The notes under the pieces: generated by a model
Told to the model about the DNA's origin: nothing
What the model saw: only the letters and a program-made list of their open reading frames with translations
Database searches by the model: none
Assembly (NCBI GenBank): GCA_944470555.2
Contig: OX104127.1
Location: forward strand, 51,822,934 to 51,886,933
Source of the DNA: Heterobilharzia americana
Taxonomy: Eukaryota; Platyhelminthes; Trematoda; Strigeidida; Schistosomatidae
Length of the DNA: 64,000 nucleotides
Direction: 5' to 3'
Program-made: the position numbers and the translations under genes
Shown here: positions 22,690 to 35,344 of the stretch, one piece after another
Numbering within the stretch: position 1 is the first letter of the stretch
Layout of the letters: each line of letters opens with the position of its first letter

Positions 22690-24735
22690 GTGTATGACAA
22701 TATAAGAAAATCCAAACTTTAAATAATTTTCGCACTCTATGATCAATTTGATGTTGTGAAATAGTGGAGAATATTTGTAACTCAGGTGGGTGGTCTTGGT
22801 TGTATTGTCTTCTCTCAGCTGGGTTGTTTAATCGTAGAGCTTTCATCGTCTTTCTAGACGACATCAACAGCATTAACTTTAGTATGAAGTCAGCTGTAAA
22901 TAATTCTCAGCGAGTGATTTAGTAGCTTGTCCTGACCAACTGGTTTGTGGTTGGTTGCTTCCTTTGAGTGTTGTGTCATTGACTGTGTGGATTTTCGTGT
23001 TGACTGTTTCTCTGCTTTACCTATGGACTTTCTGTCGTTTATCATCTTTCTTATTGTCTGATAGATTGGGTCTATGTCTATACATATGTTGTTTGCTTGC
23101 TGACTGATATGAATGCCAAGCTTCTAGGAATTCTCTAATATTCTTTGTGTTTCCTCGCTTCATCCAAAATTTCTACATTGTCAACATTGAATCCATGTCC
23201 ATAGTTGCTATCCACATGCATTGAAATGAGTGATGAAGTATGGGTGTGACGTTTACTAGCCAACTGGTATTCGTGTAGACGAAGGCGAAGAGGGCGACAA
23301 CCTTGTTCAGTGTTGACTACAGTTATTGTAGTTGATTTTGTAAATAATGTTCGGTTTGTCTTCTTTGGTTGTTGGATCCTTTGGTCTGTATAATAGTGTT
23401 TTGAAGGAATTTGTTTGTAAGTGGTTTCAGTGATCTTGTCGTGATTTCTGATATCTTCTTTATGTACGGTAAGATGATGCGTTTATTGATTTCTGTCGAT
23501 GACATTTTAGTTGATGATGTACGGGATAGGCATCTTCTGATAAAGTTTCGTGGGTAGCCGTTCTTCTTTAGGATGGATATCAAGTAATTTTCTTCGTTTC
23601 GGTGTGAAGTTGTTGTACTGCAGTGTGTTCTCAGTCTTCTGAATAGAGTCTGCACGCAACTGATTCTGTGGGTTGTTGGGTTGTTGCTACTGTATTTGAG
23701 AACATGGTCAGTATGTGTTGGCTTCCTGTACACTTGGGTTTCCAGTTTTCAGGCATTTGTTCTATTGACTAGAACATCCAGGAATGGTAGTTGGTTGTTC
23801 TACTCTTTCTCTATTGTGAATTTGATGTCATTGAAAACGTTGTTGATCAAACTGTGGGTGTTTTCTATATCATCCTTTGAATGATGACGAAAATGTTGTC
23901 AATATGGCGAATCCAAATTTTTGGTTTGATCACAGGTAGGATGATGTCTTCCAGTCTCTGTATCACTGTTTCTGCAATTAATCCGGATATTGGTGATCCC
24001 ATTGGAGTTCCTTTCACCTGTTTGTATATCTTGCAGTTGAATTGGAAGTATGTTGTCATACAAAGGCTGATGAGTTTCATCAGACTTGAACATTTGAGTT
24101 TTGTGCTTTCTGTAAAGCTTGTATCTTCATTGGGCAGGAAGGACATAGTTTTCTTGGCCAAATGGGGTTCGATGGATGTGTATATTGCTGTGACATCGAA
24201 GGATATCATTAATTCGTCGTTTTCTATGTTAATATTTTTGATCTTTTCTAAGGATTCCGTTGGTGACTTGATGGAATGTCCGATTAATTGAACGAGGTGT
24301 TTCAGTTCTCTTGGTATGTTGGAGTTCCTGGAAGTGAGACAATTGGTCGTAGAGGGATGTCTGGTTTGTGTATTTTTGGTCTGCCATCGGACTGAGGAAG
24401 GACAGGTCCATTCGATTTAATCTTCCATTTGTCTTGCTTTGTTATTTCTTCTACTTTGAAGAGTTTGTTCAAGGTTTTATTGATGTAGTTATCGAACTTC
24501 TGGATAGGGTTGGTTTCAAGTGGTTGATGTACATTTCCGTCTTTGAGTAATTCCTTTGCTTTCCTGATGTAGTCTTCTTTGTCCATGACTACTGTAGTGC
24601 TGGGAGTAGGACGATGTCTTTCCTATTTTTCTGCCTTTTAAATGTTTTCTGTTCTTGAGTGTTCATTTGAACGTGATGTCTCATCTGCCTGGTCAGTGGA
24701 AAGATTGTTTGCCGTATCTCTTGTTGAGTGACCTC
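22690..24735 (-). mobile_element. Penelope-like element, family 2, inactive
   Basis: Minus-strand PLE. Frames in order from 24586: 'MDKEDYIRKAKELLKDG', 'RPKIHKPDIPLRPIVSLPGT', RT motif A 'MISFDVTAIYTSIE' (from 24209), motif B 'GTPMGSPISG', and motif C as IRHIDNIF, where YxDD has become HIDN. Then 'ILPYIKKISEI' and the GIY-YIG region to about 23100, and a 3' end with a hammerhead block at about 22875-22805 (CTGTTGA core). Several frameshifts. Reverse transcriptase plus GIY-YIG nuclease is the defining PLE layout. Confidence 0.9.
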
Positions 24736-24874
24736 ATTTAACTGGCGACAATGTTGTTTTTGGCGTTATTAAATTTTTAACTCTAGGATAACTCGTAGGA
24801 GTACTTAGTTTTCTCATCATATGTGCAAATCTACCGCTATTTGTGACAGGTTGTCTCAAACATAAGACGATTAT

Positions 24875-25375
24875 TTTGAAGTAGTATTCATCATGGACTG
24901 ACGTCAATAGGGGAAACATTGAAAATCCACTACCACTGCACAGCTGTTTCGTCCAATTAGTATGGGACCCCTCAGCAGCACACACCCACAAACCCGCTAG
25001 GGATCGAACTCACGACCCTCAGGTTTCACGGAGAACGTGTTAAGCATCCAGCCACTCGGTCGGTTTCCAGTGGTTCACAATTTCCAATTTCTGTCAATTC
25101 ATGACATAGCGTGACTATCACCCAAGGTCTTCAGTTAGCATTCACTTCACTACCGACTGGTTGACCCCATAGGTTACGGCTTCTCATTAGAGCTTCGTGA
25201 TATCCATGTGGAATCAATTCACTAATGAGCACTATACAGTAATGTATTTTTGAGATGAATGGGGATTTTTTTTAATTTGGAAGTAGTATTCATCATGGAC
25301 TGACATCAGTTGGGGAACCATCTGACTTCAGTCCATGATGAGTACTACTTCTAAATTTCATTGACAAACCACTTC
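24875..25375 (-). mobile_element. SINE family 2, with partial inverted end
   Basis: Minus-strand copy starting at the terminal 'catcatggactgacgtca'. The hammerhead-like block (24985-24930) has CTGAGGG, GTCC/GGAC and GAAA. A second family end and an opposed short end lie at 25285-25375, so both outer borders show the 'tccatgatga' motif in opposite orientation. Confidence 0.7.
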
Positions 25376-25379
25376 GTAG

Positions 25380-26894
25380 TCACTCATTAACACAACTAAT
25401 ATGTTTTCTGACTAAACAAAAAAAGTGGTGAATCGAGTTGCTTGTCATGCTTAGAATTAAATTTCAACAAAATGACAGGTAAAATTCAAACAAATTTCAT
25501 ACTTTATCCCTTAAAAACAAATGAAAGTCTATGCTCTATGCTCGTGTTTCAGCATAAACATCCATTTTCGCTTAATACTAATTAATAATGGAGCACTGCA
25601 ACATTCAGAAGGAATAGACTACCCAATGTTTGTGTCATGTCAACAGTTCGATGTCATTTTTCATTTGGTGTAGGTAATGACTACTATCACACAACTTTGG
25701 GCAGTTGAAATAGTTGAACTTGTTAATCAATCAAAACGTCATTTTGATTAACTTGATGTGAATTAAAATGTTTGGTAATAAGTACTTTGAGACAATATAA
25801 TGTTTGTACAGTTAAGTTTGAGAAAACCATATTTCTTCAGTAACTGTTGTTTTGTAGGTATTTACACTAAATTTGTGTTTACATAACCGTTGGATGCGGA
25901 TATTTACATGGACACACATTCGTCAAATGACTTTATCAAACTTCTATTAAACACACAGTGTGCAAGTAAGTGAAATAAACATTTATCCGAGAACTACTAA
26001 TAATTCTGAGTAGGTTTTTCGAAAACATGTACGCCAGATAACGACTCATAGTAGTCACAATTATTTTTAAGAAAGTTTATCTAGACAAATATGGTATAGA
26101 TATGCTGATATTGGGGTTCGACTCGCTATAGCTTCTTAAAAACTTAGTTTATGATCTTCGCTGCATCCCTGCGTCTTACCTCCTACATGATAGCTGTGAT
26201 TCATTAAAAAAGCCAAGATAAGGTTGACAGGATCTGTCTATATACAAGCACTTATTAACTTTTATGGAGCTATGTACGTGTTCACAAAAATATACCGACA
26301 TGGCTATCGAAAACAAAATCTGTATCAATAAACGCTTTATTCCCCGGCGTATTATACTATCAGATCATGCAGTTTTTGTAAGAAATTCATTTAATATGAC
26401 TTATAGGTTTAGACCAAGCCGTTCAGATACATTATATTTTCCTTTTCCTTGTACAGTAGAACCTATTACTGTTCGTGAGGAGAATGCTGAACTTCGTGTA
26501 ACGGTTTAACCTTCACACTATCATTTCATTTCCGAACTACCCGCATTATCTTCCTAATATCCCTACTTTATTGTTTTAAATTCCTCCTGTTTCTTTGTAC
26601 ATAATATACATGTTTTTCAACGCCATTCTTGTAAAAAGAAGCACTTTGAGCTACGTAAGGCCTACTCGTTAAATCCTTCAGTATTTTATTCTGACTCAAA
26701 ATTCAACAAAACTTCTTACCAACTGATAATAACGTACAAGCATTGTTGACATTTTCTATGCTGTTAATAAGCTGCTGTAGAACCACACAGTTGTGATGAG
26801 TAGCCACAACTAGATGTCTCTTTGATGATCGGCGTCTTTCTGATCCAATTTGTATTGGATGATACTTGGTATCTTTCAATATTTTAGATGTCTG
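25380..26894. other. Intron, nothing recognised
   Basis: No repeat or exon recognised. An 81-codon plus frame at 26264-26509 has no recognisable domain. Confidence 0.4.
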
Positions 26895-26906
26895 AATTTA
26901 AAATGC
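26895..26906. repeat. Target-site duplication, RTE copy C (left)
   Basis: aatttaaaatgc, repeated exactly at 31866-31877. Confidence 0.85.
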
Positions 26907-27237
26907 TACTTCACTAGTTACTAGACGGTCCTAAGTCCGGGTAAAGAAGGAAGGTTAGGCACAGGACAACCAACCCTGCCCCGGAAAACCAATACAACCG
27001 CTACAGAAACTTCAAAGCACAAAGAAAATATTGAGAATAAAAACAAACTTACTCCTCGCTGGAACCGGAGAGACAAAATAAGGCCAGTTGGTGAAAGCAT
27101 TCAGGAAGCCAGTCAGCCAATATGTCTCTACTCTCTCGATAAATGCCAAAGTAGGAATGGGGACATGGAATGTCAGCACCAGGTATGAAGCCGGCTGACA
27201 AGACTGCCCAGATTGCAAAACACATGAGACGGTATGG

Positions 27238-27250
27238 CATAGAAGTGCTT
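27238..27250. repeat. Target-site duplication, RTE copy D (left)
   Basis: catagaagtgctt, repeated exactly at 28780-28792. Confidence 0.92.
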
Positions 27251-28779
27251 ATTATTATTAGTCCCTTGGGTTCCTAGTGGAACATAGGCCTTCAGTAGCA
27301 CGTCTCCAGTGACCTCCTTTCTCTGAGATCTTTTGAACCTGGTTCCACGACAGCCCACAACCTCTCATTTCCTCCTCGCACGACCTCCTCCATGTCACCC
27401 TTACCTCGGACACCCAACTCGTCACTTCCCATGGGGATTCCACTCGAGCAACTGGCCTGACGCGTGATGTCCTCAGTCGGCCTTCTCAGTGCATGCCCAA
27501 TTCATCTCCACTACCTCCTGCATATTTGTTGCGTGATAGGTTCTTGGTTGGTTCGTTCCCAGAGCACCTTGTTGCTTATTCTTTCTGGCCATCTGATCTT
27601 CAGTAACGAGCCAACACAGGCAGTTGTTGATGAACGTCTGTAGTTTATTGGAAATCCCTTTCGTAACGCTCCAAGTCTCTGAGCATACAGAAGCACTGAC
27701 TTGACTGGATTGGTGTTGAAAATCCGGATGTTGTTCCACATGCTGAGTGGAGAAGATCTCCACACTGGTTTCAGGCTAATGAAGGCCTGCCTTGCTTTAC
27801 CGATTCTGACTGGTTTCGACGTCCTCGTGTGTGCCACCACCGCCTGTAATTGAAACAGTGCTGACTAGATAGGTGAAGGAGACTACTTCCTTTAAGTTCC
27901 TCCCGTTGATGGTGATTGGGGCTTGTTGTTGGTTGGGTATCTTCATCACCTCTGTCTTCTCTACATTCACTTGAAGTCCCTTCTTCGCTGCCTCGCCTCT
28001 TCTTTCAACTTGTTAGTTTTCGCTTGTAGATCTTCAAGATTGTGTGACATTAGACACAAATCATGATAGGCGAAATCTAAATCTTCTAGGTTCTTTTCCG
28101 CGGTCCAGCTTATCCCCTCTTCTCGCTGCCTACTGTTTGCTGCATGATCCAGTCCACCACAATAAGGAATATCATGGGGGATAGTAGGCAACCTTGTTTC
28201 ACTCCTGTCTTCACTTCAAAGGCATCACTGAGCTTCCCATTGTGAATTAATTGGCATGTGGCATCTTCATATAGTTGTTGAATGAGGCGGATAAAAGTTT
28301 GCGGTACTCCGTAGTAACGAAGCAGCTTCCAAATTACTCCTCGGTCGACGCTGTCAAAGGCCTTCTCAAAGTCGATGAAGTTGAGGTGTAGAGTTGACTG
28401 CTATTCTATACTCTGTTCTATGATGATGCGAAGCGTTGCAATTTGGTCAGCACATGATTTGTACTTCCTGAAGCCTGCCTGTTCCGGTCGTCATTTTGAA
28501 TCCAGTGCATCCTTAAGCCTCTCCAGGATGATGTGGCATAGTATTTTGCTTGGGGTGGACAGCGGTGGAGGGTGATTCCACGCCAGTTCTTGCAAACACT
28601 GAGGTCTCCCTTCTTCGGGAGTTTGACAAGGTACCCCTTCTTCCAATCGCCAGGTACCTTCTCTTCCTTCCACACCTTCTGCAATAGTGGTGTGAGCATG
28701 TCTGCTGTTGTCTCTGCATCTGTTCCCAGTGCTTCTGGCGGTATCCCGTCTGGTCCTACTGCTTTCCCGCATTTCAGTA
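27251..28779 (-). mobile_element. RTE-clade retrotransposon copy D, 5'-truncated, inside copy C
   Basis: Minus-strand copy running from the RT start (KAVGPDGIP near 28760) to an (AAT)n tail at 27251-27260. Frames show 'VPGDWKKGYLVKLPKKGDL' and 'MLTPLLQKVWKEE'. It belongs to a subfamily different from copy C (for example KLPKKGDL versus KIPKNGDL). Flanked by 13-bp duplications of catagaagtgctt, which is normal sequence of the host element. Confidence 0.92.
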
Positions 28780-28792
28780 CATAGAAGTGCTT
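28780..28792. repeat. Target-site duplication, RTE copy D (right)
   Basis: Exact copy of 27238-27250. Confidence 0.92.
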
Positions 28793-31700
28793 TGAATCTG
28801 TGAAAGTAGATGGAATGGAAGTGAACTCTCCAAACCCTCAACTGGAGAGGAGATTCAATAATCTACTCCAACATTGTCACCCACACGACAACTATGAGCA
28901 CACTGAGTTTTCGAGTGGCTATCATGATGTCCCCAACAGCATCGAAGACTCTCTCTCATGTAGTGGGAACCAGTCTCCTCCTCCAGCATCACGATCAAGA
29001 CAGCAAGATTCAAGTCAAGAGGAAGGAAAGTCACAATCATTAAAGGTTACACCACGCACACACAAATAATGCAGACACAGATGAAGAGAAGAAGGAGGAA
29101 TTCTACAGACAACTGTGAGCAGTAATTGACAAGATGCCACCCGAAATGGCGACATCGAAATTCATTCTAATGTGTTGGGTGAGGTGAATGTCAAGGTGGG
29201 TGCAGACAACACAGGGAGAGAAGTGATCATGGGTTGAGAGGCACTCAGTGAAATGATGAATGAGAATGGAGAACTGTTAGCATATTTCTGCACATTCAAC
29301 GATTTGGTGATTGAAGGGAGGCAGTGTGTACAAACACAGGGATATTCAGCAGGTGAGCCACACGGATTTGATTCCACCAGACACCAGACACACAACCGTA
29401 AATGTCAGATCGACTTCATCTCAATGTGAGTAAAGTGGAGACAGTCAGCCTACTAGACACAAGATGAGATGAAGAAGGGGAGCAGATGTGGATTCCGACC
29501 ATTATATAGTGGAAGGAATCATGCTTGAAAATCAAGTTGTAAGCCTTCAAATAAGTTGGTGATAGACCACAGTTCAAGTTGAACACCCAGAACAGAAACT
29601 GAACTGGACGAAACTGCAGAGGAGATCTTCACGACAGCCATCAGAACAAAACATGGGAGATATTGAGCAACATTTCTGAATGAACCTGTATGGAAGAACA
29701 CTGTAACTCTTTGGGAGCTATGTGTAGGGAAACCTGCATAAGGGTTTTAAGAAGGAAGAGGAAACAAGACAACGAATGTATCTTGATGGACACATCGAAG
29801 CCGATAGCGCAGGGAGGGGAAGATGGTGAGGCAGAAAATGAACCAATGCAGTACGGTGATGGAAAACGAAAGAAAAACTGAGTAAAACCTATAAGACACC
29901 CGACAAATAAGTGAAGAAGTGTGCACGCAAAGATAAAAGACACTTCTACGACTCACTTGCAAGTGAAGCAGAATAGGCTGAAGGTAGGTGAGACCTGACA
30001 ACATTACATAAAATAACCAGGTTACAGTCTGGAAGAGAAGAGATCAACTGATATGAAACCAATGAAATATTGTGAAGGAAAGCTAGTTAACAAAGAGCAG
30101 AAGCATATGAAAAAATGGGCTGACGACTTCAAAAACCCTTGAATTGACCACCACCTGGAACTCCTCCCAAAATACCATCAGCAGCCACAGAACCACCGGT
30201 GAACATGTTCCTTTCGACAGGAGCAGAAGTTCTGAATGCCATAAAGTTGCTGAAAGCTGCTTCAAGGGAAAGTATCAAGACCAGATGAAATTCCACCAGA
30301 ATCACTGAAAACAGACGCAGAGACAACAGCGGACATGCTCACACCACTACTGCAGAAGTTTAAGAAGGAAGGAAGGAAGGAAAGTTACCTGACCATTGAC
30401 TGGAATAAGGGATGCCTTGTCAAAATCCCAAAGAATGGAGATCTCAGCCTTTGCAAGAACTGGCGAGGAATCATTCTGTTGTTCACCCGAAGCAAAATGT
30501 TACGACTAAAAGATGCATCGGATTCAAAACTACGACCGGAACACGTTGGCTAGCTGGGTGGAATCAGGAAGAACAAATCATGTACGGATCAAATTGCAAC
30601 GCTATGCTACGCATCATCATAGAACAGAGCATAGAATGGCAGTCAACTCTCCACCTCAACTTCATCGACATTGAGGAGGCCTTCGACAGAGTCGACTGAG
30701 AAGTGATTTGTCAGGCAGCTGCCTCAACATTACCGTCCTACTGCCACAAATCTTTATCAATCTCATTCAACAGCTGTTTTAAGGTGCCACATGCCAAGTG
30801 ATCCACAATTGAAAGTTCAGTGACGCCTTCGAAGTGAAAACGAGAGTAAGACAAGGTTGCCGCCTACAATCATCAATGATCTTCCTGATTTTGGTGGACT
30901 AGATCATTCAACAAACTGTTAGGAGCCGAAAGATGGGCATATGCTGGCTGGACCGATGAAAATAGCCCAGAGAATTTGGATTTCTCCGATGATGATTTAT
31001 GTACAATGTCACACAAACTCGAAGATCTATAGGCGAAAAGTACTAAGTTGACAGGAGAGGCAGCGAAGACGGGACTTTCTTCAGGTGAACATAGAGAAGA
31101 CAGAGGTGATGAAGATACCCAACCAACAACATCATCAACGGCAACAACAAGCTACAATCACCATCAACAGGAGAAACGTAAAGCAACTGGCCTCTTTCAC
31201 CTACACCTACCTAGGTAAGATAGCATCGTTTCAATTATAGGCGCCACAGGCACAGATGAGGATGTCAAAACCACGATCGGAAAGATAGCAAGACAGATCT
31301 TTATCAATCTGAAATCAGTGTGGAGATCTAATGCACTCCACTCAGCACAGAGAAAAAGATCCGGATTTCCAACACCGATCCAGTCAAGTCAGTGCTGCTA
31401 TATGTTTCAGAATCTTGGTGCGTCACGAAAAGCTTTTACAGGAAACTACGGATATTCATCAACAGCTGCCACCTAACCTCACTTGATACTGGAGATGAGA
31501 TCAGATGGCCAGAATAATAAGAATAAGCAACAAGGAACTCTGGCTGGCTGGCTGGCTGGCAACGAACCAAACAACATCCTATCACCCAATAAATATGCAG
31601 AATAAGAATGTGGAGATTGATTGGGCATGCACTGAGAAGACCATTCTGGGACATCAGGCGTTTGGCCAGGCCCTCGAATGGAATTCGTGGGGGAAACATA

Positions 31701-31865
31701 GAGCTGATCATTCGAGGCTGACACTGAGGAAATGATGTGAGGAAGAAATGGAAGGTTGTGGGCAGTCGTGGAGCTAGGTTTTGAAGAGTGCCGAGAAGAT
31801 AGTGCAATGGAGACGTGCTACTGAAGCCATATGTTCCACTAGGATCCGAAGAGAAAAATAATGAC

Positions 31866-31877
31866 AATTTAAAATGC
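31866..31877. repeat. Target-site duplication, RTE copy C (right)
   Basis: Exact copy of 26895-26906, right after the 3' end. Confidence 0.85.
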
Positions 31878-32488
31878 ATTAATGAGTCTTGTTTATATAT
31901 ATATTTTCCATGCCGTAAAACAGTCCATATGTTCGCATGGATATAGTTGAACGGAAGACATTCAAGGTGTTGTTTTTCTGGATACAATTCTGGATATAGA
32001 GGGGCAGCAGATACTGCGCATAATTACTGCTTGCGGATTTCGATGAGAACATTTCGTAGACTGCTTGAAGTATCATTTTCTAAGTGTAGTAAGCACAAGA
32101 TTATACTTTCTGACTACGTTTTATGTTTTTGTGGCCATCAAAATCAGCTTTTGTCTGCTTCGTGTAGTATATAAGCTGAGAGATAGTTTAATAGATGTTT
32201 TGTAAACCTTATTGGTTGTACTGTTTAAAGTCTAAAGGATTAAAAGTACTGAAGGGTGTATTTTAATCAAACTAAGCAGCATAAAACCATACATGTGAAT
32301 ATTTCGAAAACGTTTTACTCATCAGTCACACACTCACTTAGAAATCAAGAAACAGAGCATTAAAATTCATTAAGTCAGTTTATTTAGTTAACAGGCTTTT
32401 GTTCAGCTTTTTTTCCCTTCAGAATACAAGTCTTAACAGGTACACTTCCTAAAGAAACTTATAGAAAGTTGAATAAATCACAACTTAC
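31878..32488. other. Intron, nothing recognised
   Basis: Sequence between RTE copy C and exon c. No element seen. Confidence 0.45.
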
Positions 32489-32785
32489 TTTGAATACAGT
32501 TGTATTAGGATAAACAAATATTGGCGCGTTGTCATTAAGATCTGAAATGAATATACGAACAGAAACTGCAGTTGTATGAATTTTATTTTTTATATGAGAT
32601 TTCACTGGATAGTTAATGGACTCATAAATTTCTCCTTCATAGTCATCAATTTGATAATTTTCATGTGATGGATACTTAGTTGGTGGATGAACACCGCCAT
32701 CAGTGACTATAACTGTGAACTGGTAGGTTGAATGAGACTCTCTATCGATGAGATGATTTGTCTTAAGAAGACCATGGTTATTGAT
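32489..32785 (-). CDS. Cadherin gene, exon c (99 codons)
   Basis: Second half of one cadherin repeat and the linker into the next. It reads INNHGLLKTNHLIDRE, then YQFTVIVTDGG, a charged insert of about 35 residues (Tyr- and Glu-rich), then VSVRIFISDLNDNAPIF. The DRE and DLNDNAP motifs bind calcium between repeats. Acceptor ...cttatag before 32785, donor gtaagt at 32488; 297 bp, phase 0 at both ends. It joins exon b (ending IYSILDPGLPFE) and exon d. The insert between the DGG turn and the final strand makes this repeat longer than usual. No exon-internal stop. Confidence 0.93.
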
Positions 32786-33940
32786 CTATAAGAGAAAGGT
32801 AGATTAAAATTTTTGAATGTGTATACAAGTAACAATACAAACAATAACTGACATTCAGATGCACGCTAGATTTATAAACTTCTCAGTGGGTTTGAAATAA
32901 ACAACTTAACGCTTTTTATGGTAGTCTTATTCAACCTTTCTCTAGGAAGTAATATATAACGATTTCCCATTGTGACATCAAAAACAGGAAAAGAGTCCTC
33001 TTCGCTGAATATCTTGTTTTTGATATAGCAATCTGATGTCAACATTTCACATGGTACCCAGTGTTTAGGAAATTATCAAAACTGTTCCATGTGGAAACAC
33101 TTAATCCATGTGGATTTAAAGTGGAATATCTTATTATTTCCCCGCTTATGTGGTTTAAGTCAAATATCAGCGGAGAATACAAAAGCTGAAGGCCGAATCT
33201 CCTATAATATTTAATTGAAACTGTTCAAGGCTTAGATCAAGGCTGAATTTAGAAAGCGATTAATCGCTGCCTTCAGTTTAAAGAATATAAGACCATATAT
33301 CACGAATGTCTTAACGTTTTTCAACTTCTTTATGGGGAATTATCGTGAAATTGTTTTCATATATTTTTAAGATCACACCTAGAAACGTAAGCCTCACAAA
33401 CAGAACAATTCTTTTTTCGCAGCTAGTTTACAAGGAATGTGGACACATTTAGGCCTCTTGAAGTGTGTTTCTTAGTTCAATCATATTGGTACATCTTTGG
33501 TAAACTAATATTCAATTCGCTATAAATTTATGTGAATTACTAAAAGAGGTTGAATTATATTAAATGCTTTGTCACAATTATTCTACTTGCAAAACTGCTA
33601 GCTGATGAACATCACCGATATATCACGAGAAATCTGGGTGCAAACTGAGCATCATAAACAGACATTCAACTTTTCAGGGACTCATAGCACTCAGTATATC
33701 CTTAACATAGTAATACTTGAGTTTTGAAGGTGTACAGTCAAAATTTCGACAAAATATTTGTCTTGTTCATGACAATCTAGAAGATTAACTAACTACATTC
33801 TCAATGTTTGTTTTGCATATAACAACATGTTTATACTGACGACTAAAATAAGAAGTGAAGTTATGAGAGGTGTTTAGTTTTTAAGTGACATGAAACTAGC
33901 TTCCAGAGTCATGAACGAAGACGATCATACTTTCTGATAT
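32786..33940. other. Intron, nothing recognised
   Basis: AT-rich intron between exons b and c. No family assigned. Confidence 0.45.
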
Positions 33941-33949
33941 TATTATTTG

Positions 33950-34265
33950 TCGATACATGTAATTCTGTGCTGTTATACTGGATAGAATGGATCGACCTCT
34001 GTTGGTGTATGGCCTCCTCTATAAATGCTTCCATATAGCCTGAATATTCATCATATTATAATTTATTTGATGGCTGGCGGTGAAAACCAGGGTGCGCGTT
34101 TCGTCCTCCTTGAGATTCGTCAGCACAATGTATGTGCTTCAGTGGTCTAGTGGATAGCATTTAGGCGTTTGAAGCGAACAGTACTGAATTCGAATCTCAG
34201 AGGGAACAATGTCACTCCCTGTGATGAGTCTCCAAAAGTAAGAAACCTGTGTCATGGATTTCGCT
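33950..34265. mobile_element. Sm-alpha SINE, opposed pair of fragments
   Basis: Minus-strand pieces (3' region 33965-34030; hammerhead end 34085-34130) meet a plus-strand copy: A box 'ggtctagtggatagc', B box 'aattcgaatctc', decayed hammerhead 34215-34260. No conserved core survives intact. Confidence 0.65.
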
Positions 34266-34799
34266 GCTAGACATGACCACGTGAATTATAATTCCTTATA
34301 GTTTGAACAATGTTACCTCAAATAACAGCTGATGAATTTCACACAAGATTTACTGATAAACAAATTCTTCTTATTGTTCAAAATGACGACCAGCTTGTAA
34401 TCATCACTTGAAAATCGATGCTTCACCTTATAATTTGTGTTGCTGACACGTGTGATAAATGTTCATTTCAGCAAAATTATAGAAAAAAAAGCTGAACTTT
34501 TCTAATTTTTTGTAGTTATGAAATAAATTATTTTCTCTTCGTAATAAACTAGATAAACGTGAATATTATTGTAAAAATGTAAATAGAAGGAGAAGCGCCT
34601 GAACAAAGTTTCATAAGAAAAACAATGTATACTTGAATCCCTTTCAAATGTCATTATTTATTTTTATATGAACTAAAACATTATCTAAGTTAACAAAGAA
34701 TTATTAGAATTTCTCGTGCATATTTCCTATCGACATTTTAACACGATAATGTTTACTGATTCGTATGAGAAATAACGCTAAATGTCATTTTAGTTCACA

Positions 34800-35330
34800 G
34801 AAAGGAACTGATCCTTAGAGGACAGGGTTCTAGGTGCGCACTGCTGAGCAGTCCAATATTACGACGAAATAGCTGTCCAGTGCTTTCAAATTTTAGTGTT
34901 TCTCTAGCTAATGTCCCCACAAAACACCTTAAATTAAATTAATCTAGTGCTCATTAGTGAATAGCTTCGAGAGGTAACTCCTGATATTACAATGAGAAGT
35001 AGTAACCGGTGGGGAAAACCGAGCGGATATGAGAACAAATTCTCGATTATAATACTGGGCGACGATTGCTCTATGTCACGGACTGACAGAAGTAAGAAAT
35101 CTGAACCATCGAATTCTGACCCAGTGGCTGAATAGAGACGTACTGACCGTCGAACCTAAGAGTCTTGGGTTCGATCCACGGACGTTGGGGTCATGTGTGC
35201 GCACTGCTGAGGTGTCCCATGTTGGGACAAAACAACTATTCAGTGCTCCCAGATTTCAATATCTCAGCAATTTATGTCATTCCATGATGAATACGAACTA
35301 CAAATCAATAAATCCCTGCAAAATGCCCCA
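34800..35330 (+). mobile_element. SINE family 2, two copies head to tail
   Basis: First hammerhead at 34838-34883: stem I GCACTG/CAGTGC is perfect, the cleavage triplet is GTC, but the core is CTGAGCA (G8 changed to C). A complete second unit follows (34940-35330) with B box 'ttgggttcgatcc' and a hammerhead at 35205-35250 (CTGAGGT; stem II perfect). Both end near 'ccatgatgaatac'-type sequence or its remnant. Confidence 0.75.
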
Positions 35331-35344
35331 AAATATTTTTCATT

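Larger units (their letters stand above)
26907..31865 (+). mobile_element. RTE-clade retrotransposon copy C, full-length-like, interrupted
   Basis: Plus-strand element in two parts, 26907-27250 and 28793-31865 (about 3.4 kb together). 5' part: 'WNVSTRYEAG' and ADKTAQIAKHMRRYGIEV, the usual start of the AP-type endonuclease. Second part: endonuclease pieces 'VGADNTGREVIMG' and 'NENGELLAYFCTFNDLVI', then the RT start, 'CLVKIPKNGDLSLCKNWRG', 'FIDIEEAFDRVD', and the late RT region to the tail. Many stops and frameshifts. The 12-bp duplication aatttaaaatgc flanks the whole. Similar to schistosome SR2-type elements; subfamily not settled. Confidence 0.88.

Noticed and set aside
23881..24291. 136-codon plus-strand frame
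   Set aside because: Antisense shadow of the PLE reverse transcriptase on the minus strand.
26264..26509. 81-codon frame as a possible host exon
   Set aside because: No cadherin or other domain similarity and no convincing splice borders in a matching frame.
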